A DNA stretch of 64,000 bases from the NCBI GenBank assembly GCA_016868475.1, contig VGGU01000003.1, positions 1 to 64,000 on the forward strand. Reading direction: 5' to 3'. A program made the position numbers and the translations under genes. Positions 26,117 through 36,350 of this stretch are shown here, piece by piece. The stretch is from Bacteroidota bacterium (lineage in GTDB: Bacteria > Bacteroidota > Bacteroidia > Chitinophagales > Chitinophagaceae). The notes under the pieces are model-generated. The model worked only from the letters and a program-made list of their open reading frames with translations, did not search any database and was not told where the DNA came from. Within the stretch, counting starts at the first letter, position 1. Each line of letters opens with the position of its first letter.

Positions 26117-27265
26117 ATGACCAAAGTTGGTATACTTGGGGGTGGGCAGCTGGGTCGCATGCTGTTGGAATCAGCTGCAAAATTTAAGGCAGAAACCTAT
26201 GTTCTTGAAAATCAAGAAAACTGCCCGGCATATCCATTTTGCGATCATTTCACTTTAGGTGATATAAGAGATTATGATACGGTGTATTCCTTTGGCAAAG
26301 GACTGGACTGCATTACCATTGAAATAGAGCAGGTTTGTGTAGAAGCCCTGGAGAAGCTGGAAGAAGAAGGAATTACAGTAATACCTAAACCTTCAGTGCT
26401 GAAAATGATCAGCAATAAAATTTCTCAAAAAGAGTTTTATCAACAACATTCCATACCCACACCTGATTTTTTTATCACCTATTCCAGAGAAGAACTAGTT
26501 AAATTAATAGATTTTTTTCCAGCAGTTCACAAAGTGGGCCTTGGTGGCTATGATGGGAAAGGAGTGGAATTACTCTACGATATAAACGATATCCATAAAG
26601 GATTTGACGCTCCTGCTGTCTTGGAAAAAATGACAGAGATTAAGCATGAAATAGCTGTTCAGGTTGCAGTTGATCAAGCGAAGAACATAGCTGTATTTCC
26701 TCCTGTAGAAATGGTATTTGATCCCAGACTTAATTTGCTTGACTTCCAAATTTGCCCGGCCCGTTTGTCTCCAAGTTTGCAAAAAGAAGCAATTGAAATA
26801 GCAACCAACCTGGTTAACGCATTCCAATCTCCGGGATTATTTGCAGTAGAACTTTTTGTTGATCAGTCTGCAAAGATTTGGGTTAATGAAACTGCACCTC
26901 GCGTGCATAATAGTGGGCATCATAGCATTGAGGCTATAGCTACATCCCAATTTGAAATGCTTTGGCAGATCCTTTTAAAAGAACCATTGGGCCCCACCCA
27001 TGTAAAAAAATCGTCTATCATGGTCAACATCATTGGAGCACCAAACTATAGTGGAATAGCTAAGCTAGAAGGAGCAGATTCAATCACCGACCAAGACACT
27101 TTCATTCATTGGTATGGTAAGGAAACCACAAAACCCGGCAGAAAAATGGGTCATGTTACCCGATTAAATATAAAGCCTGAAAATGCTAATGAAACCGCTC
27201 ACTTCTTAAAAAACAGTATTCGCTGCCTGAGTGATACAAAAGAAAATAAAGACAGCCTCGTCTAA
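26117..27265 (+). CDS. purK: 5-(Carboxyamino)imidazole ribonucleotide synthase
   Basis: PurK carboxylates AIR with bicarbonate and ATP; PurE then isomerises the product to CAIR. The 382-residue ATP-grasp protein begins VGILGGGQLGRMLLESAAKF, followed by ITIEIEQVCVEALEKLEEEG, GGYDGKGVELLY and the metal-binding VNETAPRVHNSGHHSIEA. Length is normal. In many genomes purE and purK are adjacent or fused; here purE lies 5.6 kb downstream beyond an RND efflux operon. Confidence 0.96.
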   Translation: MTKVGILGGGQLGRMLLESAAKFKAETYVLENQENCPAYPFCDHFTLGDIRDYDTVYSFGKGLDCITIEIEQVCVEALEKLEEEGITVIPKPSVLKMISNKISQKEFYQQHSIPTPDFFITYSREELVKLIDFFPAVHKVGLGGYDGKGVELLYDINDIHKGFDAPAVLEKMTEIKHEIAVQVAVDQAKNIAVFPPVEMVFDPRLNLLDFQICPARLSPSLQKEAIEIATNLVNAFQSPGLFAVELFVDQSAKIWVNETAPRVHNSGHHSIEAIATSQFEMLWQILLKEPLGPTHVKKSSIMVNIIGAPNYSGIAKLEGADSITDQDTFIHWYGKETTKPGRKMGHVTRLNIKPENANETAHFLKNSIRCLSDTKENKDSLV

Positions 27266-27269
27266 TGTA

Positions 27270-27277
27270 TAGATTTG
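27270..27277 (+). promoter_or_regulatory. -7 box upstream of the RND operon
   Basis: TAGATTTG fits TAnnTTTG, 5 bases after the purK stop and 27 bases before the adaptor ATG. Suggests the efflux genes have a promoter of their own in addition to read-through from purK. No -33 match. Confidence 0.4.
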
Positions 27278-27304
27278 TTGGAAAGACCGTAACTACTACC
27301 AAAC

Positions 27305-28369
27305 ATGAGAAAACTCTACCTAATAACCCTAATCTCCCTTGCTATCTTACTTCTTTCCTGTGAAAATAAGGACAAGAGCAGTTTTAGCACTGAAAAAGGA
27401 TCCAAAGAAAAAAGCAAATCAATTAGTGTACAAGGATTTATTGTACGCGCTGAGTCTTTTGCTGAAACTATTGAAGTGCCGGGTTCTATCATTGCCAATG
27501 AATCCGTAGAAATACATCCAGAAATGTCTGGGCGTATAGTATTCTTGCAGTTGCCGGAGGGGAAAGTAGTAGAACAAGGCGCCCTGCTTGCAAAGATTTA
27601 TGATGGGGACATAAGGGCACAACTAATAAAAACAGAGACCCAATTATTACTAGCCCAAAAGACAGAAGAAAGACAAGCACAACTCTTAAAGGTTCAAGGA
27701 ATCAGCCAACAAGATTATGACCTTGGCTTGCTGCAGGTCAATAGCTTGAAGGCAGACATTGAAATAATCAAGACACAGCTAGCAAAAACTGAGATCAAAG
27801 CTCCATTCAGTGGGCGGATTGGGTTAAAAAATATAAGCATTGGGGCCTATGTTACACCCAGCACGATAATTACGCAGCTAAATCAAACAACTGTATTTAA
27901 AGTAGATTTTTCTGTCCCGGAAAAATATGTAAGTCGTATTCATATAGGTCAAACAATTACATTATTAACGGCCGGAAATTCAAAACACTTAATTGGAAAA
28001 ATAATTGCAATTGCCCCATCCATCCTTGAGAATAGTAGAAGTTTATTGGTAAGAGCACAACTAAACAAGTCAACTGCACCTGTACTGCCTGGCAGTTTTG
28101 CAAAGATCAGTATCAACTTTGATCCAGATCCTGGAGCTAAAATGATTCCTGCACAAGCAATATTGCCACAAGCAAGAGGCAAGAAGGTTGTGTTATATAA
28201 GAATGGGACAGCCGTATTTCAGGACGTGATTACGGGGGTTAGAAATGCAGATAAAATTCAGGTTATTGACGGCGTAAATATTGGAGACACTGTTTTGGTA
28301 ACCGGATTAATGAGTATTCGCCCTGATAGCAAAATCACTATTCAAAAAATCATTACCCCTCAACCATGA
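27305..28369 (+). CDS. RND efflux periplasmic adaptor (membrane fusion protein), lipoprotein
   Basis: The adaptor bridges the inner-membrane RND pump and the outer-membrane channel. Residues 1-19 are a lipoprotein signal (LAILLLSCENK, Cys19). The 354-residue chain then shows the barrel-sandwich/lipoyl halves (VEIHPEMSGRIVFLQLPEGK and IKAPFSGRIGLKNISIGAYV), the alpha-hairpin between them (QLLLAQKTEERQAQLLK, short), a beta-barrel (VDFSVPEKYVSRI) and the membrane-proximal domain. Translationally coupled to the pump gene by a 4-base ATGA overlap. Substrates cannot be told; multidrug or metabolite export is likely. Confidence 0.93.
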   Translation: MRKLYLITLISLAILLLSCENKDKSSFSTEKGSKEKSKSISVQGFIVRAESFAETIEVPGSIIANESVEIHPEMSGRIVFLQLPEGKVVEQGALLAKIYDGDIRAQLIKTETQLLLAQKTEERQAQLLKVQGISQQDYDLGLLQVNSLKADIEIIKTQLAKTEIKAPFSGRIGLKNISIGAYVTPSTIITQLNQTTVFKVDFSVPEKYVSRIHIGQTITLLTAGNSKHLIGKIIAIAPSILENSRSLLVRAQLNKSTAPVLPGSFAKISINFDPDPGAKMIPAQAILPQARGKKVVLYKNGTAVFQDVITGVRNADKIQVIDGVNIGDTVLVTGLMSIRPDSKITIQKIITPQP

Positions 28370-31300
28370 ATATTGCTGAGCTCAGTCTTCGTAGGCCTGT
28401 GCTGGCCGTGGTCATGAACATTTTAATTGTTCTATTTGGCGTAATAGGGTTTCAATTTTTAGGTGTCAGAGATTATCCCGCAACCGACCCTCCAAATATC
28501 AGCGTCAGAACCTCCTACCCTGGTGCCAATCCTGATATTGTAGAAACACAAATAACCGAACCACTCGAAAAGGCTATTAATGGAATTGCCGGAATTCGGA
28601 ATATCACTTCATCAAGCAGTAATGGAACAAGTAATATCAACGTAGAATTTGAGCTGGGGATAGACCTTGAAGCTGCAGCAAATGATGTCCGAGATAAAGT
28701 ATCACAGACTGCTCGTTCCTTACCTGCTGATTTAGACTCCCCACCTGTGGTTTCAAAAGCCGATGCCAGTTCAGAGTCTATTATCTCAATGACTGTACAA
28801 AGTGAAATCAGAAATCCACTACAGATCACTGAGTTTGCTACCAATGTGTTGGTTGAACGTTTACAAACAATCCCTGGCATAAGTGGTGTTCAAATTTGGG
28901 GTGAAAAGAAATACGCAATGCGTATATGGCTGGATCCTAATAAAATGACTGCTCGCTCAATAACGGTGAATGATATTCAAAATGCATTGACCAAAGAAAA
29001 CACCGAGCTCCCTGCCGGAAAAATATATGGTAGTGCAATAGAATTATCAGTAAGAACATTTGGAAAACTTGAAACTGAAGATGATTTCAATAATCTAATT
29101 GTAAAAAATACAGCTGGTAATGAAATTCGTTTAAGCGATGTGGGTGAGGCCACCTTAGGTCCAGAGAATGAGGAAACATTACTGCGCGGTAATGGCATTC
29201 CCATGATTTCTATAGCGCTGATTCCCCAGCCTGGCTCCAATTATGTAGCTATTGCAGATGAATTTTATAAAAGACTAGAACAAATCAAAAAAGATGTGCC
29301 TGCTGATATACAGCTTAATGTGGGCATGGACCAAACACGATTTATTAAAAAATCTATTTTAGAGGTAAGGGAAACCTTAATGATTTCTTTCTTACTGGTA
29401 GTGATGATCATTTATGCATTTTTCAGAGATTGGATCATTGCACTACGCCCCTTAATTGATATTCCAGTTTCCTTAATTGGTGCTTTTTTTATCATGTACC
29501 TTATGGGATTCACCATCAATGTTCTCTCCTTGCTTGCCATTGTGTTGGCCACAGGGCTTGTTGTGGATGACGGAATTGTGGTAACCGAGAACATTTATAA
29601 ACGAATTGAAAAAGGAATGAATAAGTGGCAAGCAGCACTGGAAGGTTCTAAAGAAATTTACTTTGCCGTTATTGCCACCTCCATTACTTTGGCTGTTGTA
29701 TTTCTGCCTATTATCTTCTTAGAAGGATTTGTAGGTAGGTTGTTCCGAGAGTTTGGCGTAGTGGTATCCGGAGCTGTGTTGATCTCAGCTTTTGTTTCTC
29801 TAACGCTTACCCCGGTATTAAATGTAAAACTGACCCGAAAAAACCCATCCGCCCATTCCCGTTTTTATATTTGGACAGAACCCTTTTTTAGGGGAATGGA
29901 AAATGGATATCAACGATTACTATTGGGCTTCATGCGGGTAAAATGGCTGGCGTTTCTGATTATCATTGTCTGTTTGACATCCATCTATTTTATTGGCTCA
30001 AACCTTCAGTCTGAATTAGCCCCTTTAGAAGATCGAAGCCAATTCCGAATACAATTAACAGCACCAGAGGGAACTGCGTTTGACGCCATGGATCGGTATG
30101 TGTTAAGCGTTACCGAAATGGTTATGGACTCTGTATCTGACCGAAAAATGGTCTTTAGTATGACAGCGCCTGGATTCATGGGAACTGGCAATGCCAACCT
30201 TGGATTTGTCAGGGTGATGCTTACTGATCCAAACACGCGTAGCTTAAATCAATCCACAATTGCAAAATCAATCACTAAAAACTTAGGCAAGTTCAATGAA
30301 GGGCGGGGTTTTGTGATTGAAGAACAAACCATTTCTGTGAATCGTCGTGGTGGACAACCTGTTGCTTTTGTGATCCAGCATAATAATTTTGAGAAATTAA
30401 CAAAAGCTCTCCCTCTTTTGTTGGAAGAAGCCCGCAATAGCAAAATTCTACAAAGTCCTGATGTTGATTTAAAGTTTAACAGACCGGAGATTCGAGTGGA
30501 AATAGATCGCTTAAAAGCCGCTTCTTTGGGGGTAAGTGTGGCTGACGTTTCACAAACACTGCAATTAGCCTATAGTAATCGAAGAATGGGCTATTTTACT
30601 AAGGATGGGAAGCAATACAGCGTAATAGGTCAGGTTAGCAGAACTGAAAGAGATGATCCCGGCGACCTCAGACTTCTGTTTGTGCGAAATAATCGTGGGG
30701 AGTTGATCAGCATGGACAACTTAATTAAGACCGAGGAAACTAATAGCCCACCCTCCATCTATCATTTTAACCGTTTCAAATCTGCTACCATTTCCGCAAG
30801 CTTGCAACCCGGATATACAATTGGAGATGGAGTGAAGGAAATGGAAAGAATAGCCGAAAAAATATTGGACGACACTTATGCAACTGCTCTTTCAGGCACC
30901 TCCCGTGATTTCAAAGAAAGCAGCAGCAATACCTTATATGCATTTGTGCTTGCGTTGATATTGATTTTTTTAATCCTCGCTGCGCAATTTGAGAGTTTTG
31001 TTGACCCGCTGGTCATCATGTTTACTGTTCCGCTTGCCATTGCGGGAGCGGTAATTTCCTTGTGGGCGTTTGATCACACGCTCAATATTTTTTCTCAGAT
31101 TGGCATGATCATGTTGATAGGATTGGTTACCAAAAATGGTATTTTAATTGTTGAATTTGCCAACCAGCAACAATTAAAAGGGCTCAAAAAACATGATGCG
31201 GTGATCTATGCTGCCGGTCAAAGACTCCGTCCTATTTTAATGACCAGTTTGGCAATGGCGTTAGGAGCCCTTCCGCTTGCATTATCACTAGGTGCAGCAG

Positions 31301-31449
31301 CCACAAGCAGAATCCCCTTAGGAATTGTAATTGTTGGAGGAATCATTTTTTCTCTGGCACTTACGCTTTTTGTGATCCCGGCAATTTATGCTTATCTGTC
31401 GCTACCCAAAAAGAAAAGTGAAATTGAATCATTAATTAGCTCTGTTTAA
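28366..31449 (+). CDS. RND-family efflux pump, hydrophobe/amphiphile (HAE-1) type
   Basis: A 1027-residue proton-driven exporter of the AcrB/MexF class. The N-terminus NIAELSLRRPVLAVVMNIL and GVRDYPATDPPNISVRTSYP are typical; the proton-relay TM4 region reads LAIVLATGLVVDDGIVVTEN (Asp pair present), and TM10-11 has IGLVTKNGILIVEFANQ with the relay Lys. Twelve spans and two large periplasmic loops are expected. Metal-type (CusA) methionines are not apparent. Middle gene of adaptor-pump-TolC, 9 bases before the channel gene; no regulator gene is adjacent. Confidence 0.95.
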   Translation: MNIAELSLRRPVLAVVMNILIVLFGVIGFQFLGVRDYPATDPPNISVRTSYPGANPDIVETQITEPLEKAINGIAGIRNITSSSSNGTSNINVEFELGIDLEAAANDVRDKVSQTARSLPADLDSPPVVSKADASSESIISMTVQSEIRNPLQITEFATNVLVERLQTIPGISGVQIWGEKKYAMRIWLDPNKMTARSITVNDIQNALTKENTELPAGKIYGSAIELSVRTFGKLETEDDFNNLIVKNTAGNEIRLSDVGEATLGPENEETLLRGNGIPMISIALIPQPGSNYVAIADEFYKRLEQIKKDVPADIQLNVGMDQTRFIKKSILEVRETLMISFLLVVMIIYAFFRDWIIALRPLIDIPVSLIGAFFIMYLMGFTINVLSLLAIVLATGLVVDDGIVVTENIYKRIEKGMNKWQAALEGSKEIYFAVIATSITLAVVFLPIIFLEGFVGRLFREFGVVVSGAVLISAFVSLTLTPVLNVKLTRKNPSAHSRFYIWTEPFFRGMENGYQRLLLGFMRVKWLAFLIIIVCLTSIYFIGSNLQSELAPLEDRSQFRIQLTAPEGTAFDAMDRYVLSVTEMVMDSVSDRKMVFSMTAPGFMGTGNANLGFVRVMLTDPNTRSLNQSTIAKSITKNLGKFNEGRGFVIEEQTISVNRRGGQPVAFVIQHNNFEKLTKALPLLLEEARNSKILQSPDVDLKFNRPEIRVEIDRLKAASLGVSVADVSQTLQLAYSNRRMGYFTKDGKQYSVIGQVSRTERDDPGDLRLLFVRNNRGELISMDNLIKTEETNSPPSIYHFNRFKSATISASLQPGYTIGDGVKEMERIAEKILDDTYATALSGTSRDFKESSSNTLYAFVLALILIFLILAAQFESFVDPLVIMFTVPLAIAGAVISLWAFDHTLNIFSQIGMIMLIGLVTKNGILIVEFANQQQLKGLKKHDAVIYAAGQRLRPILMTSLAMALGALPLALSLGAAATSRIPLGIVIVGGIIFSLALTLFVIPAIYAYLSLPKKKSEIESLISSV

Positions 31450-31458
31450 TTATACAGC

Positions 31459-32802
31459 ATGAAAATTACTGCACTACTAGGCTTACTATTTGTTTCCTTG
31501 CTATGTGAAGGGCAGGTGTCAGGTCAACAAACAAAAGATCATCAACTACCCTTGCTTCGATTGGAAGATGTTATTGAGCTAACACTATCAAAAAACTATG
31601 GAATTCGGATAGCCAGAAATGATTCCGCTGCGTTAGCAATCGAAAAGTCTTTTAGTCAGGAAGCCGTTTTACCCAGATTAAACGCTGCTACTGGATTACT
31701 GTTTAATAATAATGATCAACATCAAAAATTTTCTGATGGGGCTATACGTGAAAGAAAAGGGATCCAATCAGCTAATACAAATGCTTCACTTGCGCTGAAC
31801 TGGACTGTGTTTAATGGACTTCGCGTTTACGCTACCCGAGAAAGAGCTGCCGCACTTCAGCAATTAGGCCAATTGAATGTCCGAAATAACCTATTAAATA
31901 CAGTTGCAGAAGCCAGTAACGGGTATTATGCCATTGTACAACAAAAACAACAACTTAAAGCCATTGAGGAGCAAATTCAGATCAATCAGGAGCGTGTTAA
32001 ATTAGCTGATTATAAATTATCAATTGGTGCCGGCACAAGGCCAGACTTATTACAAAGCAAAGTAGATCTAAATGCCCAAAAAGCAGCTCAACTAGAGCAG
32101 CTCTCTACACTCCAACAATTGAAAAATGAATTGAACACCATTATGGGTAGGTCCATCGTCGACAATTTTGAAGTAACGGATTCCATACCCTTTAAGCCCG
32201 CTCTTTCCATTGTTGATCTGCAAGAAAATCTGGATAAAACCAATTTGCAGCTACTAGTAGCTCAAAAAAATATTTCCCTGGCTAGTTCCGCGCTAAAAAT
32301 CCAAAAAGCAGATCGATGGCCTATGCTCAATTTCAATTCCACTTACAACTTTAATTTACTTGACAACAAAGCCGTTGTAAATCCCTTTCAGCCCTTGTTC
32401 AGTAGAAACAATGGATTCAACTATGGAATAACAACCAGTATACCTCTTTTTAACAACGGAATAACACGTCGTAATATTCAACAGGCACAACTGAATCTCA
32501 AAAGAGAACAATTGGTCTTTGATAATCAAAAACAGCAAGTTGATCTTGCCCTGGTACAGGCCTATAATCTATACCAGGCAGCACTACAACTTCTACGCTT
32601 AGAGGAAGAGAACATGCTGTTGGCACGTGAAAACGTTCAAATAGTTTTTGAGGTCTATCGGTTAAACTCTTCAACCCTGATCCAATTAAAAGAAGCACAA
32701 AAAAGTCTGCAAGATGCATTCACCAGACTAATTCGTGCCCGATTTCAGGCAAAACAAGCCGAAACTGAATTGCTACGTTTAAAAGGAACACTTCTCCACT
32801 AG
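31459..32802 (+). CDS. TolC-family outer-membrane channel
   Basis: A 447-residue exit duct with signal peptide ([22 protein letters not shown]) and two copies of the outer membrane efflux protein repeat: [22 protein letters not shown] at the start, long helices with [20 protein letters not shown] ending the first half, and [20 protein letters not shown] in the second with [19 protein letters not shown]. It completes a self-sufficient tripartite efflux system. No lipobox cysteine is visible, unlike some OprM relatives. Confidence 0.93.
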   Translation: MKITALLGLLFVSLLCEGQVSGQQTKDHQLPLLRLEDVIELTLSKNYGIRIARNDSAALAIEKSFSQEAVLPRLNAATGLLFNNNDQHQKFSDGAIRERKGIQSANTNASLALNWTVFNGLRVYATRERAAALQQLGQLNVRNNLLNTVAEASNGYYAIVQQKQQLKAIEEQIQINQERVKLADYKLSIGAGTRPDLLQSKVDLNAQKAAQLEQLSTLQQLKNELNTIMGRSIVDNFEVTDSIPFKPALSIVDLQENLDKTNLQLLVAQKNISLASSALKIQKADRWPMLNFNSTYNFNLLDNKAVVNPFQPLFSRNNGFNYGITTSIPLFNNGITRRNIQQAQLNLKREQLVFDNQKQQVDLALVQAYNLYQAALQLLRLEEENMLLARENVQIVFEVYRLNSSTLIQLKEAQKSLQDAFTRLIRARFQAKQAETELLRLKGTLLH

Positions 32803-32848
32803 GGCGTCTCTCGAAAAATTGTCCTTTCTTTGCATTCAAATTGAATTT

Positions 32849-33361
32849 ATGAAGCCACTGGTAGGTATCATCATGGGTAGCGATAGCGACTTGACTGTGA
32901 TGCAAAGTGCTGCTGACATCTTGAATCATTTTGATATTCCCTATGAACTGACCGTTGTTTCAGCACATCGCACACCAGAGCGCATGATGGAATACGCTGG
33001 AAAAGCAAAAGAAAGAGGACTAAAAGTAATTATTGCTGGTGCAGGTGGAGCCGCCCATCTCCCAGGCATGGTTGCAGCAATAACAACACTCCCTGTAATT
33101 GGGGTACCTATCAGGTCTTCAAACTCTATAGACGGCTGGGATTCCATTCTTTCCATATTACAAATGCCAAACGGTGTTCCCGTTGCAACAGTAGCACTCA
33201 ATGCGGCCAAAAATGCCGGAATTTTAGCTGCAGCCATTTTGAGTACCAGCAACGAGGATCTTTCTACCAAACTAGCTGCGTACAAAAAAGGAATGGAAGC
33301 GGAAGTAAATACTAAAATAAATCGCCTAAAAGAAGAAGGCTGGGAAAATTCCTTTGATTAA
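32849..33361 (+). CDS. purE: N5-carboxyaminoimidazole ribonucleotide mutase
   Basis: PurE isomerises N5-CAIR to CAIR in purine synthesis. The ATG at 32849 is used ([20 protein letters not shown]); the TTG at 32819 that would lengthen the frame has no conserved residues. Class I signature residues are [19 protein letters not shown] with the catalytic His, and [31 protein letters not shown] follows. 170 residues, normal. Starts 46 bases after the TolC gene; its stop overlaps the convergent bshC stop by 4 bases. Confidence 0.96.
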   Translation: MKPLVGIIMGSDSDLTVMQSAADILNHFDIPYELTVVSAHRTPERMMEYAGKAKERGLKVIIAGAGGAAHLPGMVAAITTLPVIGVPIRSSNSIDGWDSILSILQMPNGVPVATVALNAAKNAGILAAAILSTSNEDLSTKLAAYKKGMEAEVNTKINRLKEEGWENSFD

Positions 33362-34959
33362 TCAATAGTTGTCATCGTAAAGAAAGGCTCCAGTGGATAG
33401 CTGGCTTCAAGCAAATGATCAAGCAACTGCGATCCATATTGTGCATAAAAAGTGCCCATATGATCAACTCGTTCTTGCAATTTCCCATTAGGAAATAAAG
33501 CGGTTTTCAATGCGAGTAATTTTTTTTCTCTAGCTGAATATTTTTGCTTGATTGCGCGTGCCATTTTTTTCTCCATTCCTTTTACTAGCCTTTCTCCATT
33601 TTTTCCAATAGCCTCAGCATGACCTTTGAGTGAAAAATCAACACCTTCTGCTTTCTGAGCTAGTTCCCTATAAAATTCTTGTAGCTGAATCAATTCTGCT
33701 TTCAGTGAACAATTTTTTTTATCGGCTTCAGTGTAGCAATCTCCGAGCAGCTTCTCAATTGATTGAAACAAATGTCTGGTTTCCAAGCCCAGCTTTGCTA
33801 ATTTGGCCGATTGTTCAGCTGAAACTAAAAGGAATGAATTCCGTAAAATCAACACGGGGAAAGGAATACTCATTTTCTTATGTAATGAGATCAGCGGCAT
33901 CCAGTAAGCCAATTCACTGCCACCACCAATAAATGCAATGTCAGGCAATAAAAGAGACTGATACAAACCTCTCAGAATTACGTTGGGACTGAATCGCTCA
34001 GGATACTGCTCCAGCTCTTGCATTAATTGTTGCTGGTTGAACTGTATTGTAGTTCCAACTACCTGCCATTTATCATTTACTTTTTCAATTCGTTGACGAA
34101 GTCCTTCTTTTAAATAGAATAAATTGATTGGACGAACCAAAGCCTGAGCGGAATACCCCCACTCTTTCATTTGATTGAGCGTAGGATTTATAGCCGCCTC
34201 AGTTTGTCCGGCTTCCAAATCAAAAGAAAAAATGGACTTGCCAAGCTCTTTTAAAGATTTTGCATCAGCATCTATCACTACTACTCCAAAACGCCCGAAC
34301 AGTTGATCCACCATTCGTAATGTGGCGCGAGCTAAGGTATCTTGCTCCTGATAAGATGATTTAAGCATTTCAATCCACTCTTTGCCGTGAGGTAATCCTC
34401 CCCACTCTCCTGCTAACTCATCTATTAGGTTGAGTAACTCCTGATCCACTTTCATCCTACCCACTGCACCTTTTTGTTCAGTATTCCACCGATGGGTAAG
34501 GTTGCCCACGTGTATATGGTTCAGCTCTTCTAAATCCGCATCCTCACTGCCAATGAAAAATACAGGCACAAAGTGTAGTTCAGGAAATTGCACTTTGCAG
34601 TACATAGCCAATCGAATGGCGTGCAAAATCTTATAAAAGAAATAAAGTGGGCCTGTAAAGAGATTATTTTGATGAGCAGTGGTTATTGTAAAGGTGGAGG
34701 GCTGTAATAAACTTTCAATGTTTTCACGCACCGGATTAGCCAATTTGATTCCTTGGTATTGATCCTTTAAATGTGCAACAATAGCCGGTCGGTTAGTGGC
34801 AAATTGTTGGCGCTCAATAATTGCTTTACTCAATCCTAATCGATCAGGAGGAAATAAGGGCAAGGAATACAAGGCAGGGTCCTTTTGGATATAATCAAGG
34901 ATCAATTGGCTAAAAAACCCAGTTTCCCGATATGAAATATACTTGCTTGTAATGGTCAT
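33358..34959 (-). CDS. bshC: Bacillithiol biosynthesis cysteine-adding enzyme BshC
   Basis: BshC joins cysteine to GlcN-malate, the last step of bacillithiol synthesis. The 533-residue protein has the family features [19 protein letters not shown] (the HxGH-like nucleotide site), [33 protein letters not shown], and [15 protein letters not shown] with a long coiled-coil C-terminal arm. Together with bshB1 at 16984-17721 it shows that the organism makes bacillithiol. Overlaps purE tail-to-tail by 4 bases. No other bsh gene is near. Confidence 0.94.
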   Translation of the reverse strand: MTITSKYISYRETGFFSQLILDYIQKDPALYSLPLFPPDRLGLSKAIIERQQFATNRPAIVAHLKDQYQGIKLANPVRENIESLLQPSTFTITTAHQNNLFTGPLYFFYKILHAIRLAMYCKVQFPELHFVPVFFIGSEDADLEELNHIHVGNLTHRWNTEQKGAVGRMKVDQELLNLIDELAGEWGGLPHGKEWIEMLKSSYQEQDTLARATLRMVDQLFGRFGVVVIDADAKSLKELGKSIFSFDLEAGQTEAAINPTLNQMKEWGYSAQALVRPINLFYLKEGLRQRIEKVNDKWQVVGTTIQFNQQQLMQELEQYPERFSPNVILRGLYQSLLLPDIAFIGGGSELAYWMPLISLHKKMSIPFPVLILRNSFLLVSAEQSAKLAKLGLETRHLFQSIEKLLGDCYTEADKKNCSLKAELIQLQEFYRELAQKAEGVDFSLKGHAEAIGKNGERLVKGMEKKMARAIKQKYSAREKKLLALKTALFPNGKLQERVDHMGTFYAQYGSQLLDHLLEASYPLEPFFTMTTID

Positions 34960-35070
34960 GGATGATAAAAGTAAGAACTGTTCAGAAACGATTCATTGCA
35001 GATAGCCTTACATCTATAGCAGGACTAAAGATATCAACTAATCCATGTAATATTGTGTAAAATATCCCCT

Positions 35071-36342
35071 ATGGAGGCCTACGGGAAAGTCTTACTCATA
35101 GCCATGCCAGCCTTTCTGATTCTGCTTTTAATAGAAACGCTATATGGGAAAGTAAGAGGTTTTGACACTTCGCGTCAAATGGATACGATCTCCTCATTAA
35201 CCTCCGGCATTACTAATGTTACTAAAAGCGTATTGGAGCTGACCATCATCATTGGGATTTACCCATTTTTTCTAAACTATTTTGCGCTGACAAAGATTGA
35301 AAATACTTTTCTTGTTTACTTTTTCACCTTTATCATTTTGGATTTTAATGGCTATTGGATTCACCGGTGGAGTCACGAGATCAATTTATTTTGGAATCTT
35401 CACGTTATCCATCATAGTAGCGAGGAATACAATCTGGCTTGTGCATTAAGGCAAAGCATATCTGCTTTCTTTAATTTATTCACCATTCTGTTACTTCCTG
35501 CGGCCCTACTGGGCATTCCCCAAGCCGTGATTAGCATTGTAGCTCCATTGCATTTGTTTGCGCAGTTCTGGTACCACACCCGACATATCAACAAAATGGG
35601 TTGGTTGGAAAAGGTAATTGTTACCCCTTCACACCATCGCGTCCATCATGCAATCAATCCTGAGTACATGGACAAGAACCTTTCTCCAATATTTATTATT
35701 TGGGATAAACTGTTCGGAACTTTTCAAGAGGAATTGAAAGAAGTTCCCCCTGTCTATGGCGTTACAAGACCCGCCCGTACCTGGAATCCCATTCGCATTA
35801 ATTTTCAACACCTCCGGTTGTTAATATTGGACTGTTGGCGAACTAAAAAATGGAGTGAGAAATTTTTACTTTGGTTCAAGCCTACTGGATACAGACCCGA
35901 AGATGTGGCACTGGCCTACCCCGTAAAGAAAATTGAAAATATATACCAGTTTGAAAAATACACTACCAGAACCACTACTTTATTTACCACTTGGGCCTGG
36001 ACACAAATGATTTTTCTATTACTATTCATTTCTTATCTATTTGGATCGATTGCGTACATTAATTCATTGAACTTGTCCTTTATCTACTGGTATGGCGCAT
36101 TTATCTTTATTTATGTGTTTTCATTAACCGAGTTGATGGATAGAAACAAATTTGCTATTAGCTGGGAGCTGTTAAAATTTTGTTTGGGCCTGGGACTTAT
36201 CTATTGGCAACAAGATTGGTTTGGGTCTAATTCCTTTTTTCCCCAAGCATCCTTAATGGTAACCGGATACCTCTTGTTCTCACTGGTCACCAGCTGCTGG
36301 TTTTATTTGAAACACCTTAAAGAAGATAAAGTCCTTGCCTAA
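35071..36342 (+). CDS. Sterol desaturase/fatty acid hydroxylase superfamily membrane protein
   Basis: The start is ATG 35071; the frame reaches an upstream TTG at 35053 without support. The 423-residue membrane protein carries the three histidine clusters of the di-iron hydroxylase fold: HRWSHE, HVIHHSSEEYN, and SHHRVHHAINPEY, with WDKLFGTF downstream. Residues after about 300 form four or five additional spans of unknown role, a layout seen in alkylglycerol-monooxygenase-like proteins. Likely hydroxylates or desaturates a lipid in the cytoplasmic membrane; the substrate is unknown. Convergent with rimO, 8 bases apart. Confidence 0.88.
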   Translation: MEAYGKVLLIAMPAFLILLLIETLYGKVRGFDTSRQMDTISSLTSGITNVTKSVLELTIIIGIYPFFLNYFALTKIENTFLVYFFTFIILDFNGYWIHRWSHEINLFWNLHVIHHSSEEYNLACALRQSISAFFNLFTILLLPAALLGIPQAVISIVAPLHLFAQFWYHTRHINKMGWLEKVIVTPSHHRVHHAINPEYMDKNLSPIFIIWDKLFGTFQEELKEVPPVYGVTRPARTWNPIRINFQHLRLLILDCWRTKKWSEKFLLWFKPTGYRPEDVALAYPVKKIENIYQFEKYTTRTTTLFTTWAWTQMIFLLLFISYLFGSIAYINSLNLSFIYWYGAFIFIYVFSLTELMDRNKFAISWELLKFCLGLGLIYWQQDWFGSNSFFPQASLMVTGYLLFSLVTSCWFYLKHLKEDKVLA

Positions 36343-36350
36343 TCGCAAAC

